Shown: one piece after another, positions 32,745 to 41,292 of the stretch
Numbering within the stretch: the stretch's first letter is position 1
Layout of the letters: every line of letters begins with the position of its first letter
From: an uncultured Oscillibacter sp.
GTDB taxonomy: Bacteria > Bacillota > Clostridia > Oscillospirales > Oscillospiraceae
NCBI RefSeq assembly: GCF_910579365.1
Contig: NZ_CAJTUX010000013.1
Span: forward strand, 1-52,003
DNA: 52,003 nt
Reading direction: 5' to 3'
Notes under the pieces: model-generated
What the model was told of the DNA's origin: nothing
What the model saw: only the letters and a program-made list of their open reading frames with translations
Databases searched by the model: none
Translations under genes and position numbers: made by a program

Positions 32745-33861
32745 CGCATTGCTCCTGCGGCGCCGGGGAGGCGCCAAAATAGTCTTGAATCTGGCGGCGG
32801 GTCACGTCAACCGCCCCCTGCCCGGAGAGGACCGCCTTCGTCCACTCCACGGTTTTTTTCACCGCCGTCTCCGCTCCCCAGCGGGGGGCCCAGCCCAGCG
32901 TTTCCGCAATTTTGGCGCAGTCCAGCGTCAGGCGCGCCGCCTCATGGGGCCCGCCGTCCGGCGCGGCTGTCCATCTGGAGCCGTCTCCCCAGCACCGGCA
33001 GAACAGGTCCGCCAGGGCTCCGGTGGTCAGGCAGTCCTCCACAGACGGCCCCACATTGTAAGCCCCCGCCAGGGACAGAGCAGCGTACTGCTCCTTTGCG
33101 ATCCGTAAGTAAGCGTTCAGCGGTTCCAGCACGTGCTGGTATGGACGGACGGAATGCGGATTTCGCACAAAGATGGCCTCGCCCCGCCTCGCCGCCCGAA
33201 TGCAGTCCGGAAGAATCCGGTCGGCGGCCATATCGCCTCCGCCGATCACATTCCCGGCGCGGGCGGTGGAGACGGCGACGCCCCGCTCCGCCAGGAAGGA
33301 GCGGACGTATGTCCAGGTAACCAGCTCGGAGCAGGATTTGCTGTTTGCGTAGGGGTCGTAGCCATCCAGGGTCTCATCCTCCCGGTATCCCTGAACGCGC
33401 TCTTCATTTCGATACACCTTGTCCGTCGTGACGTTCAGCACAGACCGGACCCCCTCGCAGCTCCGGACGCACTCCAGCAGGTTGACGGTCCCCAGCACGT
33501 TGGTGGAATAGGTTCCCGCCGGGTCCCGGTAAGATTCCCGCACCAGGGGCTGTGCCGCCAAATGAAAGACAATTTCCGGTCCGCAGGTCCGGAAGGCCCG
33601 CTCCAGGCGCTCCAGGTCCCGGACATCCCCCATGACGGAGGTCATTCGCTCTTCCAGGCACAGCGCCTGAAAGATTCCGCCGGAGGGGGCCGGAAGGGCA
33701 TAGCCAGTCACCTCCGCCCCCGCGTACAGGAGCAATTCGCTGAGCCATGCGCCCTTGAAGCCGGTGTGTCCGGTCAGAAAGACGCGCTTGCCCCGGAAAA
33801 ACCCTACGATCTCGTTCATCCCGTCCATCTGGTTGCTCCCTTTCCACTCTTCTGTAGACAT
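32737..33861 (-). CDS. rfbG: CDP-glucose 4,6-dehydratase (RfbG/DdhB)
   Basis: The 374-residue extended SDR has GHTGFKGAW as its nucleotide-binding motif, the HLAAQPLVRESYRDP segment diagnostic of CDP-glucose dehydratases, TTDKVYRNEE and the active-site tyrosine/lysine DPYANSKSCSE. It makes CDP-4-dehydro-6-deoxyglucose for RfbH. ATG 33861 is chosen because AAGGA lies eight bases before it; a further upstream ATG at 33891 would overlap legG and lacks a binding site. Confidence 0.93.
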   Translation of the reverse strand: MSTEEWKGSNQMDGMNEIVGFFRGKRVFLTGHTGFKGAWLSELLLYAGAEVTGYALPAPSGGIFQALCLEERMTSVMGDVRDLERLERAFRTCGPEIVFHLAAQPLVRESYRDPAGTYSTNVLGTVNLLECVRSCEGVRSVLNVTTDKVYRNEERVQGYREDETLDGYDPYANSKSCSELVTWTYVRSFLAERGVAVSTARAGNVIGGGDMAADRILPDCIRAARRGEAIFVRNPHSVRPYQHVLEPLNAYLRIAKEQYAALSLAGAYNVGPSVEDCLTTGALADLFCRCWGDGSRWTAAPDGGPHEAARLTLDCAKIAETLGWAPRWGAETAVKKTVEWTKAVLSGQGAVDVTRRQIQDYFGASPAPQEQCDG

Positions 33862-33874
33862 GTGTCGTTCCTTG

Positions 33875-35068
33875 CTAAAAGGGAATGTCATAAAATTTCT
33901 TTTTCAGATCGATCTCACCGGACAACAGCGTATGCTTGATCGCCTCGTGTATCTTCCCCGCGGTATTTCCATCCCCATACGGATTAGCCGCCTTCGCCGC
34001 CAATTCTCTGAACTCCGGCGAGCAGGCCGTCTCCAGGGCGCGGAGGATGTCCGCTTTCTCCGGCAGGCAGTTGATGACGCTCTCCGCCTGAATTCTCCCC
34101 CTCTGGCGGTTACCAATGTTGATGGTGGGAATTCCGAAGGACGGAGCCTCCACTAAGCCGCTGGAGGAATTCCCCAGCACGCAGAGGGCGTATTTCAAAG
34201 CGCTCAAATACCGGCGCATTCCCAGCGAGGCAACCACACGGCAATGGGAGGCCCGCTTCGCGAAATCGTCCAATTTTTCGTTGATGCCCTGCCCGCCGAT
34301 GTCGGCGTTGGACTTTGTGATTAAGAAGTGCAAATCCGTCCGCTCCGCAATGGCCGCCAGCAATTCCTCCAGCTGCTCTTCTGCGGAGCCGGCCTCCAGT
34401 GTAACGGGGTGAAAGGTCGTTACCACATACGGCTTACGGAGGAGCGGAAACCCCAGACCGGCCTCCAGCTGCTCAGGGGAGAGCATCTCCTCATGAAGCG
34501 CGTTTTCCACGCCAAGCTCCCCCACGCAGAACACTCTTTCAGGGTCTTCTCCCAGCTGGATGACCCGCTTTCGATACGCCTCGGCGGCGGTGAAATGGAG
34601 ATAGCTCATTTTCGTAATGCAGTGGCGGAAGCACTCGTCCATCGCGCCCTCGGTGGTCTCTCCGCCGGACAGGTGCGCGATGGGAACGCAGGCGCTGACT
34701 GCGGCGGCACAGACCGCAAAAGCCTCATAGCGGTCCCCTAAAACCACCAGCAGGTCCGGGCGGCGCGCCTGAAAATAGGCGCCGAAGCGCTCTGCCGCCT
34801 TGGCCATTACGCGGGACATCTCCGCGGGAGAATCGCATGGCCCCTGAAGGATGGGGATTTTCACGTCGATGGGAACGCCGTCCGCCTCAATTTCCTGAAC
34901 GGTCATGCCGAAGGCCTCCGACAGGTGCGTTCCCGTCACCGCCAGGCGGAGTTCCAGGCTGTCATCCTCGGAAAGGGCCAGCAGCAGCCTCCGCAATATC
35001 CCATAGTCCGCCCTGGTGGTGGTGAGGACGCAAATTTGAAAACGCGCATTCTTCCGCACGGTCTTCAT
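33875..35068 (-). CDS. legG: Hydrolysing NDP-sugar 2-epimerase, LegG/NeuC type
   Basis: The 397-residue protein has the epimerase signature RADYGILRRLL, VVLGDRYEAFA, HLSGGETTEGAMDE and GNSSSGLVEAPSFGIPTINIGNRQ. NeuC acts on UDP-GlcNAc and LegG on GDP-2,4-diacetamido-trideoxyglucose; both release the 2-epimerised free sugar. LegB-, LegC- and PtmE-like genes in the same run favour LegG. GGGGAG precedes the ATG, and the gene is 18 bp from the LegI fusion gene. Confidence 0.88.
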   Translation of the reverse strand: MKTVRKNARFQICVLTTTRADYGILRRLLLALSEDDSLELRLAVTGTHLSEAFGMTVQEIEADGVPIDVKIPILQGPCDSPAEMSRVMAKAAERFGAYFQARRPDLLVVLGDRYEAFAVCAAAVSACVPIAHLSGGETTEGAMDECFRHCITKMSYLHFTAAEAYRKRVIQLGEDPERVFCVGELGVENALHEEMLSPEQLEAGLGFPLLRKPYVVTTFHPVTLEAGSAEEQLEELLAAIAERTDLHFLITKSNADIGGQGINEKLDDFAKRASHCRVVASLGMRRYLSALKYALCVLGNSSSGLVEAPSFGIPTINIGNRQRGRIQAESVINCLPEKADILRALETACSPEFRELAAKAANPYGDGNTAGKIHEAIKHTLLSGEIDLKKKFYDIPF

Positions 35069-35086
35069 CGGGATTCTCCCCTTCCG

Positions 35087-37156
35087 TCAAAGCTCAATCC
35101 GCTCATCTTCCTCGAAATCCCGCACAGCGGGCGTGCCCAGGACCTCGAACCAGCGCATGGGGCTGACGCCGTCTCCGGGCCGTTTGGCGGCGATGTTCTC
35201 CTCTGTGAGCAGCTCGCCTTTTTTAATGGCCCGGCGGGCAACGATGCTCTTTCGGGCAATGTCCCGGTTCTTCCCCTCCGAGGGGCTTGCGGTCTTTTCT
35301 CTGCTTCCCAGCGCCGTTTCAACCTTGCGGATGCCAGCTGCCATAGCGGCCAGTTCATTTGGCTCCAGGCTGGCTTTGTGGTCGGGCCCCTCCATGTTTC
35401 GGTCCAGGGTAAAGTGCTTTTCAATGATGACCGCGCCCATGGCCGCCGCCGCGATGGGCACTTCTATCCCCGGCGTGTGGTCCGAATACCCCACGTCCAC
35501 GCCGAACCGCTCCCGCATGGTCTCCATGGCCCGGAGGTTGACGTCCTCATAGGGCGTGGGATACTCCGTGTTGCAGTGCAGCAGGGTGATTTTAGGCGTT
35601 CCGTTGGCCTTCAAAACGTCCATGGCCGCCTGGATTTCCTCCATTTCGCACATGCCGGTGGACATGACTACCGGTTTTTTTGTCTTTGCGATAGCCAGGA
35701 GGTAGGGGAGATTCGTCACCTCGCCGGAGGGAATCTTCCAGAAGGGCATGTCTATGGTATCCAAAAAACCGATACTCAAAAGATCGAAGGGCGTCGATAA
35801 AAAGCGGATGCCCTTCTCGTCGCAATAATCCTTGATCTGCCGGAACTGCTCAAAAGACAGCTCCAGACGTTTTATCATCTCGAACTGGCCTTCCTCCGCT
35901 TCTGTGGTCTCTTTTTGGTATTCTGCTTTTACGGCATATTTGGAAACCTCTTCCTCCGTAACAAACGTCTGAAATTTCACGCAGTCCGCGCCCGCTTCCT
36001 TTGCCGCGTCTACCAGTCTCAGCGCAAGCGCAAGGCTGCCGTTGTGATTAACGCCCGCTTCCGCAATAATGTATGTACCCTTCATATTTCCTTCCTTCTC
36101 CGGAGCCCTGTATTGAATATAAAACGATGCGCTGGGTTTGAAATCGAAACTAGCCGCCTGTCTGATTCGCAGCAGCTCCTGATAGGCAGCATGGTTCAGA
36201 ATCGTTCTGCCAATATAGAATGGAATTTCGCCGCTGCGGTTAAATTGCTTTTTAAACGCAAACAAGCTGTCTCCGCTGCCGGTGCCGCCGCCGAGATGGA
36301 GGTATGGGATTCCATGCCTCGCTCCCCAGCGGGCCGCCTCGTAAATCAAGAGATTGGTGGGGGCATATTGGCGAAAGGCCGTCCTGCCGCCGGAGAGATG
36401 GTAGTGCATGAAGCGTTCGTTATAGAGGAATATGGACGCGGCGATGATTTGTCCTTCTCGTACAGCATAGAAAAAGAGAACATGTTCGCCCAGGGCATTT
36501 CGTAAGACCTCGTAATACTCCAATTCAAAGTAATAATAGGGTTCGGCATGGGCGCGGTCCATCGTCTCATGGTAGATGTCCAAAAAATCCGGCAGGTGCT
36601 CCCCGTGGTCCATAAAGACAGTAACACCGGACTTTTGAGCCTTGCGGACCATATTCCGGTTCTTGCTGTCCAGCTGCCGGAATAAGCTCTCTTCATCGGT
36701 AAGGTCCATAAAAATCGTGTTTTTCAGCGTCTTATACTGGACGGCGCCGCCCAATACGGCTTGATTTTGCAGCAGCGGGTGAAAGCGCAGGAACTGCGTG
36801 ACCACCCGTCTTTTTTTGCATACCGCTAGAACCGCATCCCAAAACGCGTTCTGCGCCGCTGCGGACAGGTTTCCATCCGTCAGGGGGCCGCCGTAGCCAT
36901 AAGGAGTTTCCCAGTCAAACCAGGTATTGCCGGGGAGGAGCCCTTGAAACTCAGGAACTTCCGCGATGTCCTTTTCCACCACAGGATAACAAAGCCGCTC
37001 GGAGCCAAACGAAAAGTCCAGCAAAAACGCGCGGCTCTTTTCGTGAATCTCCATGGAACGGACATATCCGCACAGGTAGTAGACGTCCCAATTGGGAAAC
37101 GACTTCACAATGCTGTCCCACAGCTCTTTTTGGCTGCTTTCAACCAGTTTCAACAT
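35087..37156 (-). CDS. legI: FemAB-like acyltransferase domain fused to legionaminic/sialic acid synthase (LegI/NeuB)
   Basis: One uninterrupted frame of 689 residues holds two enzymes. Residues 1-350 form a FemAB/GNAT-like double domain (NRNMVRKAQKSGVTVF, YHETMDRAHAEPYYYF, IIAASIFLYNERFMHYHLSGG, LHLGGGTGSGDSLFAFKKQF). Residues 358-689 are a complete NeuB-type synthase (IIAEAGVNHNGSL, ADCVKFQTF, STPFDLLSIGFLD, TGMCEMEEI, HCNTEYPTPYEDVNL, GYSDHTPG, IEKHFTLDR) with a C-terminal SAF domain (RKSIVARRAIKKGELLTEEN). The synthase condenses PEP with the 2-epimerised sugar. The junction holds a strong ribosome binding site and ATG 36085, so a free synthase may also be made. No LegH acetyltransferase gene is seen in the window. 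Confidence 0.88.
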   Translation of the reverse strand: MLKLVESSQKELWDSIVKSFPNWDVYYLCGYVRSMEIHEKSRAFLLDFSFGSERLCYPVVEKDIAEVPEFQGLLPGNTWFDWETPYGYGGPLTDGNLSAAAQNAFWDAVLAVCKKRRVVTQFLRFHPLLQNQAVLGGAVQYKTLKNTIFMDLTDEESLFRQLDSKNRNMVRKAQKSGVTVFMDHGEHLPDFLDIYHETMDRAHAEPYYYFELEYYEVLRNALGEHVLFFYAVREGQIIAASIFLYNERFMHYHLSGGRTAFRQYAPTNLLIYEAARWGARHGIPYLHLGGGTGSGDSLFAFKKQFNRSGEIPFYIGRTILNHAAYQELLRIRQAASFDFKPSASFYIQYRAPEKEGNMKGTYIIAEAGVNHNGSLALALRLVDAAKEAGADCVKFQTFVTEEEVSKYAVKAEYQKETTEAEEGQFEMIKRLELSFEQFRQIKDYCDEKGIRFLSTPFDLLSIGFLDTIDMPFWKIPSGEVTNLPYLLAIAKTKKPVVMSTGMCEMEEIQAAMDVLKANGTPKITLLHCNTEYPTPYEDVNLRAMETMRERFGVDVGYSDHTPGIEVPIAAAAMGAVIIEKHFTLDRNMEGPDHKASLEPNELAAMAAGIRKVETALGSREKTASPSEGKNRDIARKSIVARRAIKKGELLTEENIAAKRPGDGVSPMRWFEVLGTPAVRDFEEDERIEL
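36083..36104 (-). promoter_or_regulatory. Internal ribosome binding site and start at the FemAB-LegI junction
   Basis: Read on the minus strand, GGAGAAGGAAGGAAAT precedes ATG 36085, exactly where stand-alone NeuB/LegI proteins begin. There is no stop codon between the two domains, so the site is inside the fusion frame. It suggests two products from one gene, or a recent loss of the first gene's stop. Confidence 0.75.
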
Positions 37157-37235
37157 ACACTTCTCCCTTGCAGGGCTTCCGATAACTCACCAAGTCAGGT
37201 ACCGCGCCTTCAGCGTTGCCTGCCGTAAAATTTTA

Positions 37236-38255
37236 TTATCCCTTCGCTTGAAACTTCTGCAATAATACTTCTGCATACGAATCGATATTATCATTGCAAT
37301 TATACATAGGGTACTGACAGCTTTCGCAAATAGGATATTGGTCTTTATGCCCGGACAACATATCCATCCAGAACCTGCGCAGATTCTCGCCATTCCATAT
37401 TTCCACAAGGCTTTGTTCCTTCAAATCTCCTAAGGCCAGTTCTCTCTTCCAATCTGCGCAGCAGGCATTCACAATTCCGTCCGGTGTAACACATAAGTTG
37501 TAGAATGGATACGGACATACCCGCACCCTCTGCCACTCTTGTTTGTGGCTTCCAATTTTCTTTATATCAAACCGCTCGTTAATTTCTTCCCAGCCTGCCC
37601 AAATCGGCGTAACACAATCTATAAAGATTCTATCACAGGCCTCCTCAAACAACTGATAAAACCGTTCCTGCTTCTCTTTCGTTTCCACCGCAACATCCAC
37701 TGTTTTAACATAGATCTCACAGCTTCCCCCAGCCTTGAGACTCCGCCCATGCAAATCCCGGATATTGGCGGCAAACTGCTCAAGGTCTATTTTCGCGCCC
37801 GCGATTTCTAAATATCCTTCTTCGCTGACCGCTTCAACCGATATACGAATTCTGTCAAGGCCGCTATCAATCAGCGCCTGGTTCAGCTCCGGGTTTAACT
37901 TGCTTCCGTTTGTTACCGTTGCAACCAGCTCAGAAACATCTTTTTTCTTCGCATAGCGAACCATTTCCGGAAAATCGGGATGAAGTAAGGGTTCGCCATA
38001 ATTCGCAAGATGCAGAATCTTCAATTTCTCCGGAAACTCCGTGATATCGTCAATTACTTTTTTGAACAGCGGCATCTGCATCATTTGCTTTTTAAAGTTC
38101 AAGGATTCCTCGGAGGATTGCATTGCGCAAAACCTGCATCTGAAATTGCATAGATTGCAGGGATCAATATCCATTGCGTATGGCGTCCTCAGCGGCAGGA
38201 CCTCTTCCAATTTATGGCGTTCGCGATTGATAGGGCTTTCTCGTTTTGCTTTCAT
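37236..38255 (-). CDS. Radical SAM/SPASM-type protein (copy 1)
   Basis: The 339-residue protein has the radical SAM cluster CNLCNFRCRFC and a C-terminal auxiliary cysteine set (CPYPFYNLC, VNACCADWKRE, then CESCQYPMYNC). It is strongly similar to the next copy: both share DRIRISVEAVSEEGYLEIAG and CPYPFY, and end similarly. ATG 38255 follows GGAG. It probably modifies a nucleotide sugar, a glycan or a peptide in this locus; the reaction is unknown. No peptide substrate gene is obvious nearby. Confidence 0.9.
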   Translation of the reverse strand: MKAKRESPINRERHKLEEVLPLRTPYAMDIDPCNLCNFRCRFCAMQSSEESLNFKKQMMQMPLFKKVIDDITEFPEKLKILHLANYGEPLLHPDFPEMVRYAKKKDVSELVATVTNGSKLNPELNQALIDSGLDRIRISVEAVSEEGYLEIAGAKIDLEQFAANIRDLHGRSLKAGGSCEIYVKTVDVAVETKEKQERFYQLFEEACDRIFIDCVTPIWAGWEEINERFDIKKIGSHKQEWQRVRVCPYPFYNLCVTPDGIVNACCADWKRELALGDLKEQSLVEIWNGENLRRFWMDMLSGHKDQYPICESCQYPMYNCNDNIDSYAEVLLQKFQAKG

Positions 38256-38348
38256 TACTGTCGCGTCTCCTTTGCTGTTCCGCTCCCTGACTCCTGTTCC
38301 GCTATCGCACGTTTCTGCAGGGCAGGCTTTCATTGAAATGGCAGCCGT

Positions 38349-39368
38349 TTAAAAAGATTTCTGCATTCTCTTCAATATCCGCTCTGCATGGGCGTCAATA
38401 TTATCGTTACAATCATACATTGGCAGCTGACATTTTTTGCACATGGAATATGGTTCTTTATGCCCGGACAGCATATCGATCCAAAATGTCCGCAACGCCT
38501 CGCCATTCCAAATCTCCATCATCGTCTGCTTTTTCAAATCCCCTACAACCAGCTCCCGTTTCCAGTCTGCGCAGCACAGCACCACCATTCCATCCGAGTT
38601 AATGCACAAGCTGTAAAACGGGTACGGACAAACCTGTATCGTCTGCACATCCTGTCCATGAACGCCGACCTTCTGTATGGAAAAGCGGTCATGAATGTCC
38701 TGCCAGTCCGCCCAAAGAGGTATCACATGATCGATAAATATTTTATCGCAAGCACTTTCAAACAGCCGGAAAAAAAGCGCCCGCTTTTCCTCAGTATCTA
38801 CCGCAGCATCCACGGTTTTAATATAAATCTCGCAACTCCCCCCCGCATGGATACTTCTCCTATGCAGGTCCTTGATATTATAAATAAACCGCTCAAGGTC
38901 TATGTTAACCCCTGCAATTTCGAGATAGCCCTCCTCGCTGACTGCCTCAACAGAAATCCGAATCCGGTCCAGCCCGCTTTCAATCAAAGCCTGGTTCAGT
39001 TCCGGGTTCAGCTTGCTGCCATTTGTATTCGTCTCCACAAGGTTGGCGATACCTTTGTCCTTCACATAACGGACCATTTGGGGAAAGTCAGGATTGAGGA
39101 GCGGCTCCCCGTTGCCCACCACTCCAAGCAGCTTAAGTTTGTCGGGAAAGGCGGAGAGATCATCCACTATTTTCTCAAACAATGGAAGGGGCATCATTTG
39201 CTTTTTAAAATTCAATGCCTCTCCGGAGGTTTGAACTGCACAGAACTTACACTTGAAATTGCATATGTTGCAAGGATCTATATTAATGGAATAGGGTGTC
39301 TTCAGCGGCAGAACGTCCTCCAGCTTATGGCGCTCTTGACAAACAAGGTTTTCCCGCTTTGCAATCAC
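38349..39368 (-). CDS. Radical SAM/SPASM-type protein (copy 2)
   Basis: This 339-residue close paralogue of copy 1 (identical length) has CNICNFKCKFC as its radical SAM cluster, NGEPLLNPDFPQMVRYVKDK, and the same C-terminal cysteine pattern (CCADWKRELVVGDLKKQ, then CKKCQLPMYDC). Its ATG overlaps the stop of copy 3 by four bases, so the two are co-translated. One difference is VVGNGEPLL here against HLANYGEPLL in copy 1, next to the SAM site. Confidence 0.9.
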   Translation of the reverse strand: MIAKRENLVCQERHKLEDVLPLKTPYSINIDPCNICNFKCKFCAVQTSGEALNFKKQMMPLPLFEKIVDDLSAFPDKLKLLGVVGNGEPLLNPDFPQMVRYVKDKGIANLVETNTNGSKLNPELNQALIESGLDRIRISVEAVSEEGYLEIAGVNIDLERFIYNIKDLHRRSIHAGGSCEIYIKTVDAAVDTEEKRALFFRLFESACDKIFIDHVIPLWADWQDIHDRFSIQKVGVHGQDVQTIQVCPYPFYSLCINSDGMVVLCCADWKRELVVGDLKKQTMMEIWNGEALRTFWIDMLSGHKEPYSMCKKCQLPMYDCNDNIDAHAERILKRMQKSF

Positions 39369-40369
39369 ACAATCACCTGCTTTTCATCCAATCTTTTTAA
39401 AAGTTCCATTCGGTATGGATCGATGTCGTCCAACTGGTTTTGAATATCTTTACAATCGCTACACGAAAGGCACTTTTTCCGTTCACCCGCCAATTGCAGC
39501 CTGCAAAATGCACGGTGCTTTTCTCCGTTCCAAATCTGATAAAACATCTCTTCTGTCACGTTTCCTATATGCGTTGCCCGCCGCCAATCACCGCATGAAC
39601 AGCCCCCCACGGTTCCATCATAATAGATTACCGACACATAGAACGGCTGTGTGCATACCAGCTTCTCTTTCAGTTCCTTACCCTCCTGTGTGGTCGTCGC
39701 CCCACGTCCAAGAGTGGTGTCCATCACGTCTGCCGGACAGGAATCCAAAAGCTGCTCGATGTAATGCTGGTCGGAAATACCGGCAAAATCCCGGTGAAAT
39801 TTCGCTTTATCCTCTTCCGACAGTCCGCAATCTAAAATTTTTGCATGCAGCTCACAGCCCAATGGTTTCTGCCGGTACAAATTCGCTATACCGGCAAGGA
39901 ACTTATCGTAGTCAATTCTCCTTCCCGCTATCTCCTCATACTGTTCCGCAGATACGCCCTCCACTGAAATCTGAATCAGGTCAAGACCAGAATGCGCCAA
40001 CTCCGTTCCCAACTGCTCCGTTAACAGCGTCCCGTTTGTAAATAGAACCAGCTGCTCCGCAATCTGAGCTTGCTTGGCATATTGGATAAAGGATATGGCG
40101 TCCTTATGAAGCAAAGACTCTCCCCCATGGTAGAGATATAAACGCTTTAATTTTTTGGGGAACTTCTTTAAATTATCAATAATGCTTTCAAAAACGTCCC
40201 GCTTCATAAAGCCCCGCTGAATCCCTAATTTCCGCATCAAGTCCTCATTTTGTTCCGTGCAAAATTTGCACTTCAAATTGCATACATTTGTAAGCTCAAT
40301 ATGCAGCACAAAGGGCGTTTCCAGAGGGATAACCTCCTGTAGGGCCGTACGCTTTGTTTCGCGTCTCAT
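39365..40369 (-). CDS. Radical SAM/SPASM-type protein (copy 3, divergent)
   Basis: The 334-residue protein has CNLKCKFC (three-cysteine cluster preceded by ELTNV), LYHGGESLLHKDA for the GGE motif, and C-terminal GGCSCGDWRRATHIG and CLSCSDC cysteines. It is more distant from copies 1 and 2 but has the same layout, including the IWNGEKHRAF segment that all three share in some form (IWNGE). It probably acts in the same modification pathway, perhaps on a different position or as a partner. Confidence 0.88.
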   Translation of the reverse strand: MRRETKRTALQEVIPLETPFVLHIELTNVCNLKCKFCTEQNEDLMRKLGIQRGFMKRDVFESIIDNLKKFPKKLKRLYLYHGGESLLHKDAISFIQYAKQAQIAEQLVLFTNGTLLTEQLGTELAHSGLDLIQISVEGVSAEQYEEIAGRRIDYDKFLAGIANLYRQKPLGCELHAKILDCGLSEEDKAKFHRDFAGISDQHYIEQLLDSCPADVMDTTLGRGATTTQEGKELKEKLVCTQPFYVSVIYYDGTVGGCSCGDWRRATHIGNVTEEMFYQIWNGEKHRAFCRLQLAGERKKCLSCSDCKDIQNQLDDIDPYRMELLKRLDEKQVIV

Positions 40370-40410
40370 ACACTAAATTCTCCTTTAAATCAACGCTTAC
40401 TCTACTCAAC

Positions 40411-41292
40411 CTACCGCGTCTCTTTCAGCTCATCAAATGAAATCCATGGTTTCTCTTTCAGATAATACGCATACAACTCCACCGCAGCATCCCGCAGCGC
40501 ATGCAGCCCCACGCCTCCCATCTCCTCCGCCAAGCGGCTGTTATCCGCCGTATAGGCCGTATTCCAGCCCTCCTTCGCCACCACGATGGGCAGCTGCTTC
40601 CGGGAAACTTCCAGCACGGTTTTCGCAATGCTCACCAGATCAACCGGCTGTCCGGTGCAGACGTTATAGTCGTGGTACCGGGGCGTGTGCTCCAGGAACC
40701 AAATTACAACCGGAATCAGGTCGTCGATATAGAGGAAATCAAACATACAGTTCTGGCGGACCGTCAGCGGCAGATCATAGGCCGCCTTACAGCAGAGATT
40801 GGATATAAACTTGCTCTGCCACTCCTCATACCGCCCGAAGATGCCGAACAGCCGCAGATTATAGAGATTCCGGCTCTCCCGGGCCCGGAGCGCCATGGCG
40901 TACTTTTCCAATCCGTAGTAGTCCGCCGGGACGGAACGGCCCAGTTCCTCCTCCCGAATCCGCTCCATGGGAAGCCGCTTGTCAAACTCCGCGCCGGAGC
41001 CGAAATACAGGACCTTGTCCAACTGTCCCGAGAGCTTTTCTACGTTATAGAACATCTGCATATCGTGGAGCATGGCGTCTTCCGCCCCGACGCGCGTTAT
41101 GTTTTGGACCGCTCCGTGGATTATCGTGTCAATCCGGTGCGCGTCCACATACCGGGCCAGCGCGTCATAGGCGCAGAGATTCAGCTCCCGGCTGGAGGGG
41201 GCGAACACCTCGTAACGCTCCCGCAGCGCGGGAGCCAGATTCCGCCCGATGAACCCATGCGGACCGGCTCCTGTCAGCAGGATCCGCCTCAT
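40411..41292 (-). CDS. NAD-dependent epimerase/dehydratase-type SDR, possible branched-sugar reductase
   Basis: The 293-residue extended SDR has LLTGAGPHGFIGRNLA as its NAD(P) motif, SGAEFDKRL in place of the usual catalytic serine region, DYYGLEKYAMAL as the Tyr-x3-Lys pair, and FDFLYIDDLIPVVIWFLE. Its ATG overlaps the stop of the thiamine-diphosphate enzyme as TGATG, which means coupled synthesis. In yersiniose synthesis a YerE-type enzyme is followed by a reductase (YerF), so a matching role is proposed here. Confidence 0.83.
   Translation of the reverse strand: MRRILLTGAGPHGFIGRNLAPALRERYEVFAPSSRELNLCAYDALARYVDAHRIDTIIHGAVQNITRVGAEDAMLHDMQMFYNVEKLSGQLDKVLYFGSGAEFDKRLPMERIREEELGRSVPADYYGLEKYAMALRARESRNLYNLRLFGIFGRYEEWQSKFISNLCCKAAYDLPLTVRQNCMFDFLYIDDLIPVVIWFLEHTPRYHDYNVCTGQPVDLVSIAKTVLEVSRKQLPIVVAKEGWNTAYTADNSRLAEEMGGVGLHALRDAAVELYAYYLKEKPWISFDELKETR

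Noticed and set aside
35087..36085. Plain N-acetylneuraminic acid (sialic acid) synthesis
   Set aside because: LegB, LegC and PtmE-type genes in the same run point to the GDP-linked legionaminic route. NeuA was not seen. Sialic acid cannot be fully excluded from the synthase sequence alone.
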